Source of the DNA: Marinobacter sp. SS21
GTDB lineage: Bacteria > Pseudomonadota > Gammaproteobacteria > Pseudomonadales > Oleiphilaceae
Direction of reading: 5' to 3'
Length of the DNA stretch: 64,000 nt
Assembly: GCF_028369065.1 (NCBI RefSeq)
Contig: NZ_JAQNDA010000002.1
Coordinates: 310,001 to 374,000 of the forward strand
Shown: positions 9,465 to 17,933 of the stretch, piece by piece
How the letters are laid out: each line of letters opens with the position of its first letter
Numbering within the stretch: position 1 is the first letter of the stretch
Position numbers and translations under genes: made by a program
Notes under the pieces: model-generated
Database searches by the model: none
Told to the model about the DNA's origin: nothing
What the model saw: the letters and a program-made list of their open reading frames with translations, nothing else

Positions 9465-10424
9465 GTGAGATCCGTGACAAAACGGCTCGGGGCGGCTGCC
9501 TCGGTAGTGGTACTTGCTGCAGTGTTTTCTCAAGCTGTCCTCGCGGTCACCCAGGTGCAGGATGACCGGGGTGTCTGGGTAAGCGTGCCGGATAATGTCG
9601 GCCGGGTGGCGGCTATCTCGACCTTTGCCGCCGACACCCTGGTGGCTTTGGGGGTGTCACCGGTCGCGGCTTCGACGTTCGCCGACCAGCCACTGCCTCA
9701 GTTTCTCGGGGAGCGGATCGACGGGGCGACCAGCCTGGGGCCGCGGGCGAAAACCAATCTGGAACTGCTCACCGCGGTACAACCGGACCTGATCGTTGCC
9801 ATTCGCCGCTATACCGAGCCCTATGAGCGCCAGTATGAGCGGCTGGCGCCGTATCTGGCGTTTAACGTGATTACCTTCGAAGACAGCTTGCGGGCCGTGC
9901 GTCAGGTCAGCCGCGGGCTGGGGCTTCAGGAAGAGGGCGAACGCCTGAACCGGGAGTTCATCGCCGAGCTGGAGCGTCTGGGCCAGGCGGCACCCGGCGG
10001 CGTCAGTGCGGCGCTGTTGGTGTCCAGCAGCGAAACCCCCTTTGCCTACTACGACAACTTCCTGCCCGCCTACCTGCTGAATCGCCTCAAAGGGGTCAAT
10101 GTGGTCGGCGCGGCCCCCCGCGGGGACGATCAGAGCCTGGGCTACCGGATCAGCCTGGAAGCGCTGCTGGCATTGGACCCGGATGTGCTGTTTGTCCTGC
10201 CATCGATTCAGCAGCAGGCCTATCGCAACAACCCGATCTGGCCTTACCTGAAAGCGGTTCGCAGCGGCCGGGTTTACGAGGTGGGGCAGCACTGGAAGGA
10301 AGGGGCCGGGCCCATTGCCCGTGGTTACATCCTGAACGAAATGGCCCATCTGCTTTACCCTGAGACCTTTCCCGCGCCGGCCATGCCGGAACAGATTCGC
10401 AGCCATTCCCTGGAGAACCGGTAA
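9465..10424 (+). CDS. pvuB: Ferric-siderophore periplasmic binding protein, vibrioferrin type
   Basis: A 319-residue class III (FecB/BtuF-type) periplasmic binding protein with a Sec signal ending near AVLA. The two-lobe fold is suggested by the first domain motif RVAAISTFAADTLVALG and the DPDVLFVLP strand in the second lobe. I prefer the GTG at 9465 over 9456 because GGGAG lies 8 bases upstream. It should capture ferric vibrioferrin and hand it to the permease pair encoded next: the stop overlaps the following start by one base (TAATG). The ligand is inferred from the pvs genes nearby; a FecB-like role for ferric citrate would look similar. Confidence 0.85.
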   Translation: MRSVTKRLGAAASVVVLAAVFSQAVLAVTQVQDDRGVWVSVPDNVGRVAAISTFAADTLVALGVSPVAASTFADQPLPQFLGERIDGATSLGPRAKTNLELLTAVQPDLIVAIRRYTEPYERQYERLAPYLAFNVITFEDSLRAVRQVSRGLGLQEEGERLNREFIAELERLGQAAPGGVSAALLVSSSETPFAYYDNFLPAYLLNRLKGVNVVGAAPRGDDQSLGYRISLEALLALDPDVLFVLPSIQQQAYRNNPIWPYLKAVRSGRVYEVGQHWKEGAGPIARGYILNEMAHLLYPETFPAPAMPEQIRSHSLENR

Positions 10425-11422
10425 TGGCTGCCGAGCAGGCCGTAGCCTGGGTGCGTTGGAGCGGTTGGGGGCTGGTGGTGCTGGCCGGCTCCCTGGTGTT
10501 GGTGCTGGCGAGTCTGAGTCTCGGGGTCGTGCCGGTGGCGGTTTCTGCCATCGTTGAGGTGTTGCTCGGTGAGCAGGGGGGCTTGTCACGGATCTTGGTC
10601 TGGGAGCTCCGGCTGCCGCGCACCCTGCTGGGGTTACTGGTGGGGGCGAACCTGGCCGTGGCGGGCACCTTGATGCAGGCAGTGACGCGCAATCCGTTGG
10701 CCTCGCCGAGCCTGACCGGGGTGATGGCCGGCGGTGCCCTGGCGGTGGTGGTGGCCATGAGCTATTCGTCCTGGCCCGTCACCGTCACCCCATATGTGGC
10801 GCTAGTGGGTGGCTTGGCAGGTGCGGCGGCCAGCATTGGCCTTGCCTGGAACGGCCAGTTGGCACCGGTGCGGCTGGCGCTGGCTGGGGTGGCGGTAACG
10901 GCGTTGTGCGGCGCGGTGGTGACGGCCGTGTTGCTGAACGTGGGCTCCTCGGCCGATGAGCTGTTCTTCTGGATGGCCGGCGGCCTGTTGGGGCGCAGCT
11001 GGCCGCAGCTGGAGCTGATTGGTGCCACGTCACTACTGGGCCTGCTGTTGGCGCTGGCGTTTCGGCGCCAGTTGAATCTGTTATCGCTCGGCGACGAGGT
11101 GGTGCGCAGCCTGGGCATGCGGGTATGGCGTTGGCGTCTGGGGCTGGCGGCACTGGCGGTGTTCTTGACCGCACAGGTGGTGGCCGTTGCCGGGCCCATT
11201 GGTTTCGTGGGGTTGGTGATACCCCACCTGGCACGCATCCTGGTGGGCGACGATCAGCGTCGCCTGCTGCCGGTTGCCGCCTGTCTGGGTGCCTGGCTGA
11301 TGGTGGTGGCCGATGTGGCGGCGAGAACCCTGGTGGCGCCGGCTGAGCTGCCGGTAGGGCTGTTCACCGCCACGCTGGGTGGTGCGGGATTCATTGCCTT
11401 GATTTATCGTCAGCGTTTATAG
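10424..11422 (+). CDS. pvuC: FecCD-type siderophore ABC permease 1
   Basis: A 332-residue inner-membrane permease of the FecCD/BtuC family, with about nine to ten hydrophobic segments. Family hallmarks are LRLPRTLLGLLVGANLAVAG with the following MQAVTRNPLASPSLTGV, and the coupling-loop region SLGMRVWRWRL. The conserved GPIGFVGLVIPHLAR segment lies near residue 265. It would form the translocation channel together with the neighbouring permease and the ATPase. Its start overlaps the pvuB stop, and a GGGAGGGGA ribosome binding site for the next gene lies 15 bases after its stop, so the genes form one operon. Confidence 0.9.
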   Translation: MAAEQAVAWVRWSGWGLVVLAGSLVLVLASLSLGVVPVAVSAIVEVLLGEQGGLSRILVWELRLPRTLLGLLVGANLAVAGTLMQAVTRNPLASPSLTGVMAGGALAVVVAMSYSSWPVTVTPYVALVGGLAGAAASIGLAWNGQLAPVRLALAGVAVTALCGAVVTAVLLNVGSSADELFFWMAGGLLGRSWPQLELIGATSLLGLLLALAFRRQLNLLSLGDEVVRSLGMRVWRWRLGLAALAVFLTAQVVAVAGPIGFVGLVIPHLARILVGDDQRRLLPVAACLGAWLMVVADVAARTLVAPAELPVGLFTATLGGAGFIALIYRQRL

Positions 11423-11437
11423 CTGGGAGGGGAGCCG

Positions 11438-12499
11438 ATGTCGAATCCAGGGTGGTTACTGCAGCTGTCGCGCCATCGTCTCATGCTGGTGTTGGGGCTG
11501 ATGTTGGTGGCTGTGGCTGCCATCGTCGTCAATCTGCTGGCGGGCGCGGTGACCCTACCGTTTGGCCTGCTGTGGCAAACACTCTGGTCTTCGGTGGATG
11601 CGGCGGCTGGGCCCGATGCGGTGGCCGCCGACGTACTCTGGCAGTTGCGTATGCCGCGGCTGTTGCTGGGTTTGCTGGTCGGCGGGCAGCTGGCCGTGGC
11701 TGGCGCCATTCTGCAGGTGGTGTTGCGTAACCCGCTGGCGGATTCGCACATTCTCGGCATCTCAGGCGGTGCGAGCCTGCTGGCGGTGTTGCTGTTCCTG
11801 TTCGCCTCCGATGGCGTGCTGACGGTTGCGGTTTGGGACTGGCAGGTGTCGACCTTGTATCTGATGCCTTGGGCGGCCACCGCTGGCGGGTTGCTGGCCG
11901 CAGGCCTGGTCTTCCGGCTCAGTGCGGCCGGCGGCCTGACGCCGATGCGGCTGGTGCTGTGCGGCATCGCCGTGGCCAGTGTATTGAACGCCCTGGTGGG
12001 CGGGATTCTCGCCGGCTGGGGACACGCCAATGCCGAAACCGTACTGGCCTGGCTGGCCGGCACGCTGTATGGCCGTGACTGGCTGTATATCTGGGCCTTG
12101 CTGCCCTGGAGCCTGCTGGGCCTGCTGTTGTTGCCCGCCATGGCGAAGCCGTTGAACCTGCTGCAGCTGGGCGAGGAGTCGGCCACGTCACTTGGGCTGG
12201 CGGTCACCCGGTGGCGCGGCTTGAGTCTGGTCATGGCGAGTCTGCTGGCGGCCAGCGCAGTGGGGATGGTGGGCCCCGTCGGATTCGTGGGGTTGCTTGT
12301 GCCGCCGATCGCCCGGGCACTGGTTGGCTCCGACATGCGCCGACAGCTGCCCCTGAGTGGGCTGCTGGGTGCTTTGTTGGTGGTGGCGGCCGATGGTGTG
12401 GGGCGGTTGATGCCCGGGGCCAATGAGCTGCCGGTGGGCGTGGTGACCTCGTTGGTTGGGGTGCCGTTTTTCATCTACGTGCTGAGGCGCCAGTCATGA
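11438..12499 (+). CDS. pvuD: FecCD-type siderophore ABC permease 2
   Basis: A 353-residue permease of the FecCD family, paralogous to the protein encoded upstream. It shows the same landmarks: LRMPRLLLGLLVGGQLAVAG, LQVVLRNPLADSHILG, and GPVGFVGLLVPPIAR near residue 285. Having two distinct permease genes is typical of siderophore importers such as FecCD, FepDG and PvuCD, in contrast to the homodimeric BtuC. A strong GGGAGGGGAGCC ribosome binding site precedes the ATG. A 72-base spacer without visible terminator separates it from the ATPase gene. Confidence 0.9.
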   Translation: MSNPGWLLQLSRHRLMLVLGLMLVAVAAIVVNLLAGAVTLPFGLLWQTLWSSVDAAAGPDAVAADVLWQLRMPRLLLGLLVGGQLAVAGAILQVVLRNPLADSHILGISGGASLLAVLLFLFASDGVLTVAVWDWQVSTLYLMPWAATAGGLLAAGLVFRLSAAGGLTPMRLVLCGIAVASVLNALVGGILAGWGHANAETVLAWLAGTLYGRDWLYIWALLPWSLLGLLLLPAMAKPLNLLQLGEESATSLGLAVTRWRGLSLVMASLLAASAVGMVGPVGFVGLLVPPIARALVGSDMRRQLPLSGLLGALLVVAADGVGRLMPGANELPVGVVTSLVGVPFFIYVLRRQS

Positions 12500-12571
12500 C
12501 GAATCTGGTTCCGGCCTCTCTGTGGCGAGCCTGCCAGCCAGCCGCCAAGCAACCGGGTTAAGGAGACAGCT

Positions 12572-13378
12572 ATGCGCTTGTCCGCTCAACAGATTTGCGT
12601 CGATTACGGCAAGAGCCGGGTGCTCGATGATTTGTCGCTGACCCTCGCCGAGGGCGAAATCACCTGCTTGTTGGGACCCAACGGGTCAGGCAAGAGCACG
12701 CTGTTAAAGGCGTTGAGCGGGGCGCTGCAACCGGTCTCGGGCCAGGTGGTGCTGGGTGACAGAGCGCTCGCGCAGTGGTCCGGCAAGGCCCTGGCGCGTC
12801 AGTTGGCGTTGCTGCCGCAACACCCGGTGGCCCCGGAGGGGCTGCTGGTGACGGAGCTGGTGCATTACGGGCGTTCGCCTCACCAGGGCTTCTGGGGCGC
12901 CCGCTCCCGGGAAGACGATGACATCGTGGCCTGGGCCCTGGCCGCCACCGGCCTGGAGGCATACGGTGCCCGGCCACTATCCCAGCTCTCCGGTGGCGAA
13001 CGGCAGCGGGTGTGGATTGCCCTGGCGTTGGCGCAGCAGGCGCCCATTCTGCTACTGGATGAGCCCACCACCTTTCTGGATCTTGGTCATCAGCTCGAAG
13101 TGATGGAGCTGTTGACGGATTTGAACCGCGACCATGGTCTGACCGTGGTGATGTCGCTGCACGACCTCAATCAGGCGGCCCGTTACGCCCATCAACTGGT
13201 GGTCATGGAGCAGGGGCGCATCGTCGCTCACGGCGAACCCGCCGCAACGTTGACTGAAGGCCTGTTGGCCCGCGTCTTCCGGGTTCGGGGGCAGGTCGAG
13301 TCAGACCCGCATTCCCGGCAACTGTCCTGTCGATTCCACTCTTCCCTGAACTACACTATTGCAAATGAGAATGGTTAG
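12572..13378 (+). CDS. pvuE: Ferric-siderophore ABC transporter ATPase
   Basis: A 268-residue cytoplasmic ATPase of the FecE/FepC class. Walker A (LLGPNGSGKSTLLKAL, about residues 31-46), the signature LSGGERQRV (about 140), Walker B (ILLLDEPTTFLDL, about 158) and the H-loop (MSLHDLNQAARY, about 190) are all intact. It starts at an ATG behind AAGGAGA. It closes the four-gene import operon. Its last codons overlap a Fur-box-like promoter that points into the next gene, so the two transcription units are packed end to end. Confidence 0.93.
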   Translation: MRLSAQQICVDYGKSRVLDDLSLTLAEGEITCLLGPNGSGKSTLLKALSGALQPVSGQVVLGDRALAQWSGKALARQLALLPQHPVAPEGLLVTELVHYGRSPHQGFWGARSREDDDIVAWALAATGLEAYGARPLSQLSGGERQRVWIALALAQQAPILLLDEPTTFLDLGHQLEVMELLTDLNRDHGLTVVMSLHDLNQAARYAHQLVVMEQGRIVAHGEPAATLTEGLLARVFRVRGQVESDPHSRQLSCRFHSSLNYTIANENG

Positions 13379-13387
13379 CATTATAGT
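13359..13387 (+). promoter_or_regulatory. Fur-box-like operator over a sigma70-like promoter
   Basis: TTGCAA (13359-13364) and TATAGT (13382-13387) are 17 bases apart. The spacer holds TGAGAATGGTTAGCA (13366-13380), which agrees with the 7-1-7 Fur consensus TGATAATNATTATCA at 11 of 14 fixed positions. Bound Fur would cover the promoter. It lies over the last codons and stop of pvuE and about 80 bases before the SbnG-like gene, so it should make that gene and probably the receptor and biosynthesis genes iron-responsive. This is read by eye and not scored by a matrix. Confidence 0.7.
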
Positions 13388-13467
13388 TCCGCCGGCTGAT
13401 TCATAGCGTCCTCGCCTGGCAGTAAACAGACATCCTGGCGGCGCGGACACACTGCTGGAGAACCTGG

Positions 13468-14244
13468 ATGCTGCACCGCAATGCCCTCAAGGCAAAAATG
13501 GCCGCGGGTGAAGTCGTGACCGGATTGCTGAATTCCGTACCCAGCCCCTGGTTGGTCGAGATGATCGGATACGCCGGCTATGACTTTGTCATCCTCGACA
13601 TGGAGCACCTCTCGGTAAACCCCGAATCCATCGAGAACATGATCCGCGCGGCGGAATGCGCCGGCCTGACCCCGTTGGTGCGGGTGCCTGCCAGTCGGCC
13701 GGACGCCATTACCCATGCTCTGGACAGCGGCGCCCAAGGCATCGTGATCCCCCGGGTGAGCACGCCCGAACAGGCGCGCCAGGTGGTCAACGCCAGTCGT
13801 TATCACCCCCTGGGCGAGCGTGGAATCACCGGCGGGCGCACCACTGGCTTTGGGACCCTCGATCTGGCCACTTATTTTGAGCGGGCCAACCGGGAAATCC
13901 TGGTGATCATGATGATCGAGGACCAGCAAGGGGTGGAGTGCATTGACGACATCCTCGAAGTGCCCGGCATCGACTGGATTCTGGAAGGCGCGATTGATTT
14001 GTCCCAGTCGCTGGGTGTGCCCGGCGATGCCCAGCATCCCAGCGTGCAGGCCGCAATCCATACCGTCGCCCAGGCCTGCCAGCGTCATGGCGTGACGTTT
14101 TGTGCCTTGCCGCGCAGTCAATCCCAGGTCGATTATTGGCGACAGCAGGGAGTCAAGGCCCTGCTCCTCGGTGAAGATCGAGGGCTGCTGTTTCGTAAAT
14201 TGAAATCCCATCGACAGAGTTTTCTCGAGCGCGACCAGGCCTAG
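13468..14244 (+). CDS. SbnG-like citrate synthase (HpcH/HpaI aldolase family)
   Basis: A 258-residue TIM-barrel protein of the HpcH/HpaI class II aldolase family. The family's active-site elements are present: DMEH (His near residue 47), VRVP with the catalytic Arg (near 71), the metal-binding Glu in MMIED (near 150) and Asp in GAIDLS (near 175). Inside a carboxylate siderophore locus the closest functional parallel is SbnG of staphyloferrin B clusters, which makes citrate from oxaloacetate and acetyl-CoA independently of the TCA cycle. That would supply the citrate core of vibrioferrin. The sequence alone cannot exclude an ordinary aldol-cleavage role. It lies just behind a Fur-box-like promoter and ahead of the receptor gene. 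Confidence 0.8.
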   Translation: MLHRNALKAKMAAGEVVTGLLNSVPSPWLVEMIGYAGYDFVILDMEHLSVNPESIENMIRAAECAGLTPLVRVPASRPDAITHALDSGAQGIVIPRVSTPEQARQVVNASRYHPLGERGITGGRTTGFGTLDLATYFERANREILVIMMIEDQQGVECIDDILEVPGIDWILEGAIDLSQSLGVPGDAQHPSVQAAIHTVAQACQRHGVTFCALPRSQSQVDYWRQQGVKALLLGEDRGLLFRKLKSHRQSFLERDQA

Positions 14245-14342
14245 CGGATCGCTTTGCTCTGATACCGGGGCTTAGTCGCCTCCAAAACGTAAATAAGACG
14301 CATTTGTAAAAGTAGTGCAATTCAATAAGGAGTTTGCAACGA

Positions 14343-16466
14343 ATGAATAACCGTCCCAACACCCCGTTACGGCCATTGGCCCGCGCCATCAAGCGACTTG
14401 GTAGTGGCCCGTCCAGCTGGCTGCCGCTGCTGCTGGTCGCGAGTGCTCCGGGCATAGTCGTGGCACAGGATTCTGGTCAGGAGCCGCTTGAACTGGGCGT
14501 GCTGGAAGTCGTTGGCGACTGGATCGGCGAGTCCACCAACGAGTCCGCGCGAACCTACACCGGGGCGCGTACCGTGATTGAGCAGGAGGAGCTGCACCAG
14601 CGCGGCGCGCTTAATCTGGAAGATGCGATGCGCTCGACGCCGGGTGTGCAGGTACTGGATGAAACCGGCACCGGCGTGCTGCCCAACATCGGCGTCCGGG
14701 GCTTGAATCCGTTGCGATCGGAGCGGGTACAGTTGCTGGTGGATGGTTACCCCATCGCGCTTGGTCCCTACAGCAACGTAGGCGTGTCTCTGTTCCCGGT
14801 GACCATGGCCAGTATCAATGCGGTCGACATCGTGCGTGGCGGTGCGGCGGTTCACTATGGCCCCAATAACGTGGGCGGTGTGCTCAACTTCGAAACCCGC
14901 CCGATTCCTTACGAACTCGAGCAGACCATTCGTCAGCAGCTGACCATTGCCGAAGAAACCGGCAATGTGTTCAGCGATACCTACTATCGGGCCGGTGGTT
15001 ACGTTACCGATAAGCTCGCGCTTCAGCTTCAGGCCAACGTGCAGCGTGGCGACGGTTTCCGTGATCACAGCGACACCGAAGTCGACAATGTCATCGTGGA
15101 TGGCCGTTATTTCATCAACGATGAGCACGAAGTGGCCGCTCAGTTGCAGTACTACGATGTGCGGGCGGAGCTCCCCGGCGCCCTGAGCCCGGACGCCTAC
15201 CGGGATGACCGTACCCAGTCCCAGCGCCCCTTTGATGAATTTGATGCGGACATCGTGCGTGGCACCCTGGAGTGGGTGTATACCCCCAGTGACGATGTCA
15301 AATTCGAGTGGCGCAACTTCGCCCACGATGCCGACCGTACCTTCGACTTTGGCCAGAACTTCAGCAGCGGCGGTCATTGGGCCGATCCTGCCATCCCCTC
15401 CACCCTCGTCGCCGACTCACCACGGCCGTTCAAGGTCTACGGTACTGAGCCGCGCCTGACGCTGCGTCAGGGCAACCACACGGTGATTGTCGGTGCGCGT
15501 TATGTAACCGAAGACGTGCAGTTCCTGGTGAATCGGGAAGAACTGGCCACCGGGATCACCACCAACGTCCGTGACTGGTCGCTGGATACCGAAGCCGTGG
15601 CGGTCTATGTCAGCGATACCATGAGCTTTGTGGACGATCGTCTGACGGTGACGCCTGGTGTGCGTTACGAAAACGTCAAAATGGATTTCACCGACAACAT
15701 CGCTGGCGCCGATCAGGACAACCACGCCGAAGAGCTGTTGCCGGGTCTGACCGTGGGCTATCAGGCCACCGATGAGGTGTTCCTGTTCGCCAACGGCCAG
15801 CGGTCTCTGGTGCCGGTGCAGATTGCCCAGGTGTCCCGCGAAGGGGAAGTGGCAAACGAAACGGCCTGGAACTATGAGCTGGGCGGTCGCGTTCAGTTGC
15901 GTCCGGATCTGCTGACGTCCGCCACCCTGTTCCGCATCGATTATAAGGACCAGATTCAGTTCGACAGAACGACCAGCCGCTTCGAGAACCTGGGCGAAAC
16001 CCGACACCAGGGCCTGGAGCTGGATAATCAGTGGCAGGCCACCGACAACCTGTCGTTCCGCCTGGGTTATACCTTCCTCGACACCGAACAGCGTAGCGGC
16101 GACGACAAGGGCAATGAGCTGCCGAATGCGCCCCGTCATCACGTGACGGTCGGTGCTGCTTATGACTACCAGCAGTGGAACGCCAGCCTGGTCGGTAACT
16201 ACGTCAGCGAGAGCTTCAGCGATGCCGCCAACACCGAGGAAGAGACCGCCGACGGCAGCGCTGGGGAACTGCCGAATTACGTATTGCTGAACGCCCAGCT
16301 TGGTCGTGACTTCAACGTCGGGCAATCCCGTAACCTGCACCTGGCCTTGTCAGTGAACAATCTGCTGGACGAGGACTACTACTTCCGTGGTGTCGATGTG
16401 AGCCCGGTAGGACGGGTACCCGCGCCGGGTCGAGCCTATCTGGTGTCGGCACAGCTGGATTTCTAA
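14343..16466 (+). CDS. pvuA: TonB-dependent outer-membrane receptor for ferric vibrioferrin
   Basis: A 707-residue TonB-dependent receptor. The long signal peptide ends near GIVVAQ; a TonB-box-like LGVLEVVG follows. The plug domain (about 60-170) includes LEDAMRSTPGVQV and VRGLNPLRSERVQLLVDG, and the remaining part is a beta-barrel of alternating Tyr/Phe-rich strands that ends in the terminal phenylalanine required for barrel assembly (SAQLDF). The ATG at 14343 follows AAGGAG by 10 bases, so it is preferred to the TTG at 14334. It resembles FecA/PvuA-type receptors for citrate-based siderophores. The ligand is assigned from the flanking pvs and pvu genes. Confidence 0.9.
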   Translation: MNNRPNTPLRPLARAIKRLGSGPSSWLPLLLVASAPGIVVAQDSGQEPLELGVLEVVGDWIGESTNESARTYTGARTVIEQEELHQRGALNLEDAMRSTPGVQVLDETGTGVLPNIGVRGLNPLRSERVQLLVDGYPIALGPYSNVGVSLFPVTMASINAVDIVRGGAAVHYGPNNVGGVLNFETRPIPYELEQTIRQQLTIAEETGNVFSDTYYRAGGYVTDKLALQLQANVQRGDGFRDHSDTEVDNVIVDGRYFINDEHEVAAQLQYYDVRAELPGALSPDAYRDDRTQSQRPFDEFDADIVRGTLEWVYTPSDDVKFEWRNFAHDADRTFDFGQNFSSGGHWADPAIPSTLVADSPRPFKVYGTEPRLTLRQGNHTVIVGARYVTEDVQFLVNREELATGITTNVRDWSLDTEAVAVYVSDTMSFVDDRLTVTPGVRYENVKMDFTDNIAGADQDNHAEELLPGLTVGYQATDEVFLFANGQRSLVPVQIAQVSREGEVANETAWNYELGGRVQLRPDLLTSATLFRIDYKDQIQFDRTTSRFENLGETRHQGLELDNQWQATDNLSFRLGYTFLDTEQRSGDDKGNELPNAPRHHVTVGAAYDYQQWNASLVGNYVSESFSDAANTEEETADGSAGELPNYVLLNAQLGRDFNVGQSRNLHLALSVNNLLDEDYYFRGVDVSPVGRVPAPGRAYLVSAQLDF

Positions 16467-16718
16467 GCGTTACTGGCCGATGCCGGCCGTTAAGGGTGGG
16501 TTGTCGCGGTACCGGGCAATCCACCCAGAAGCCCTCTTTCATTGGCGGGCTCGGGACATGCACCTTCCGGCTACCACAGCCATCGGATGTCACGCCTTCG
16601 CGCTCGGTAGGTCGTGCCAGCGTGATGCCCGCCACCGACAAACCTGAACAAGGCCAAGGAGTTGCCTGAAGGCGTATCCAGCCTCTCCCGCCTAACTCCC
16701 ATCAGACTGGAGACGATT
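16467..16718 (+). other. Non-coding gap between receptor and pvsA with a hairpin
   Basis: No gene is supported in these 252 bases. An imperfect stem (16494-16504 pairing with 16516-16526, two G-U pairs, 11-base loop) lies 28 bases after the receptor stop and has no T run behind it. I see no Fur-box-like sequence and no convincing promoter, so pvsABCDE may be read through from the receptor gene, with the hairpin tuning expression. Confidence 0.4.
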
Positions 16719-17933
16719 ATGCGTCCTGAGTTGGTTGTTTTGACTCACGTGGTTACCGAAGCCGTCAACCTTGGATTCCTGCCCGCGGCCCGTCAGCTGG
16801 GGTTAACGGTGACCATCCTTACCGATCAGCCCGAAGAGCACCATCGGCATTTCAGCGCGCCGGGGATGCCTGCCTATCCCGATGAGATCGTCGGCTGTGA
16901 CGTGTTTAACCCGATTGCCGTCATTGAATTGCTGGAGCAGCGCGGGCGACCGGCGGCGCTGTTTTCCAACAGCGACCATTTGCAAGCGGTCACGGCGATG
17001 GCGGCGGATTATTTCAGCCTGCCCGGCAAGGACTGGCGGGTGTGTTACCGGGCCAAGAACAAGGCCGCGATGCGAAGCTGGTCGCGCCAGGTCGGCGTGG
17101 CGGCGCCCTGGGCCCAGGTGATCTCCGACCAGGGCGCGTTGGAGGCCGCCATGGCACAGGCTCCGTTCCCCGTCGTGGCAAAGCCCAGGGAAGGCGTCGC
17201 CAGTATGGACGTGTGCCTACTCAGTTCCCGCGATGCGCTGCGCCGTCATGTGGAGGCCTTCTGGCAGCGTTGCCCGGGACAGCCGTTATTGCTGGAAGCG
17301 TATATGCAGGGAGACCTGTTCACGCTGGAGACGCTGGGGGATGGCGAGAACTTTGTGGTACTGGGGGGCTTCCGGGTAGAGCTGTCGCCGCCGCCGGATT
17401 TCGTTGAGATACGGGCTCAGTGGGTACCAGCCGGTGACGCCGAACAGTTGGCTGAAATGGTTCGCCAGATCCGCGATTTTGGCGTGCAGTTCGGTGCCTG
17501 CCACAGCGAGTTTGTGTTGACCGAAGACGGCCCGCGGCTGATTGAAATCAACTACCGCAGTGTTGGCGATGGCCGCGAACTCTTGCTCGACCGGCTGTTC
17601 CCATTCCCGTTGTTTGAAACGATCCTGCGATTGCACCTGGGCGAGCCGCTGCCTGAACTCACCGTGGAGAGGGGCCACGCGCTGATTGAATACCTCGTGG
17701 CCAGCCGCGAAGGTCGGATCAGTCAGGCCCCTGATGGCTTCACCAGGCCGCTGGGCCAAGGCGAACTCAGCTTCCATCCACTTCGTCAAGCCGGAGAGCG
17801 AATCGTGCTGTCCCGTTCCAACAAAGACTATCTGGGGGTGATCAAGGCCTATGGCGCCGATCTTGAGACCCTGCACGAGCGGGTCGGCGAGCAGGCCAGG
17901 GCGTTGCTGCCGGCATGGGAGATTGGCTCATGA
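16719..17933 (+). CDS. pvsA: ATP-grasp ligase of vibrioferrin biosynthesis
   Basis: A 404-residue ATP-grasp family enzyme. The ATP-binding half is visible in FPVVAKPREGVASMDV (near residue 155) and in the metal-binding end GACHSEFVLTEDGPRLIEINYRSVGDGR (split around residues 265-290). The ATG at 16719 is chosen over the longer frame because GGAGA lies 6 bases before it and MRPELVVLTHV starts the usual first strand. In vibrioferrin synthesis PvsA is proposed to join L-alanine and 2-oxoglutarate. Its stop overlaps the pvsB start by ATGA. The gene order A-B-C-D-E that follows is the same as in Vibrio parahaemolyticus. Confidence 0.88.
   Translation: MRPELVVLTHVVTEAVNLGFLPAARQLGLTVTILTDQPEEHHRHFSAPGMPAYPDEIVGCDVFNPIAVIELLEQRGRPAALFSNSDHLQAVTAMAADYFSLPGKDWRVCYRAKNKAAMRSWSRQVGVAAPWAQVISDQGALEAAMAQAPFPVVAKPREGVASMDVCLLSSRDALRRHVEAFWQRCPGQPLLLEAYMQGDLFTLETLGDGENFVVLGGFRVELSPPPDFVEIRAQWVPAGDAEQLAEMVRQIRDFGVQFGACHSEFVLTEDGPRLIEINYRSVGDGRELLLDRLFPFPLFETILRLHLGEPLPELTVERGHALIEYLVASREGRISQAPDGFTRPLGQGELSFHPLRQAGERIVLSRSNKDYLGVIKAYGADLETLHERVGEQARALLPAWEIGS

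Noticed and set aside
14245..14342. Possible Fur box before the receptor gene
   Set aside because: The AT-rich stretch has no match to the 7-1-7 core better than chance; the upstream Fur-like promoter at 13359 can explain control of the receptor.
16312..16641. 109-residue minus-strand frame across the receptor-pvsA gap
   Set aside because: Overlaps the receptor 3' end in antisense; no domain and no ribosome site.
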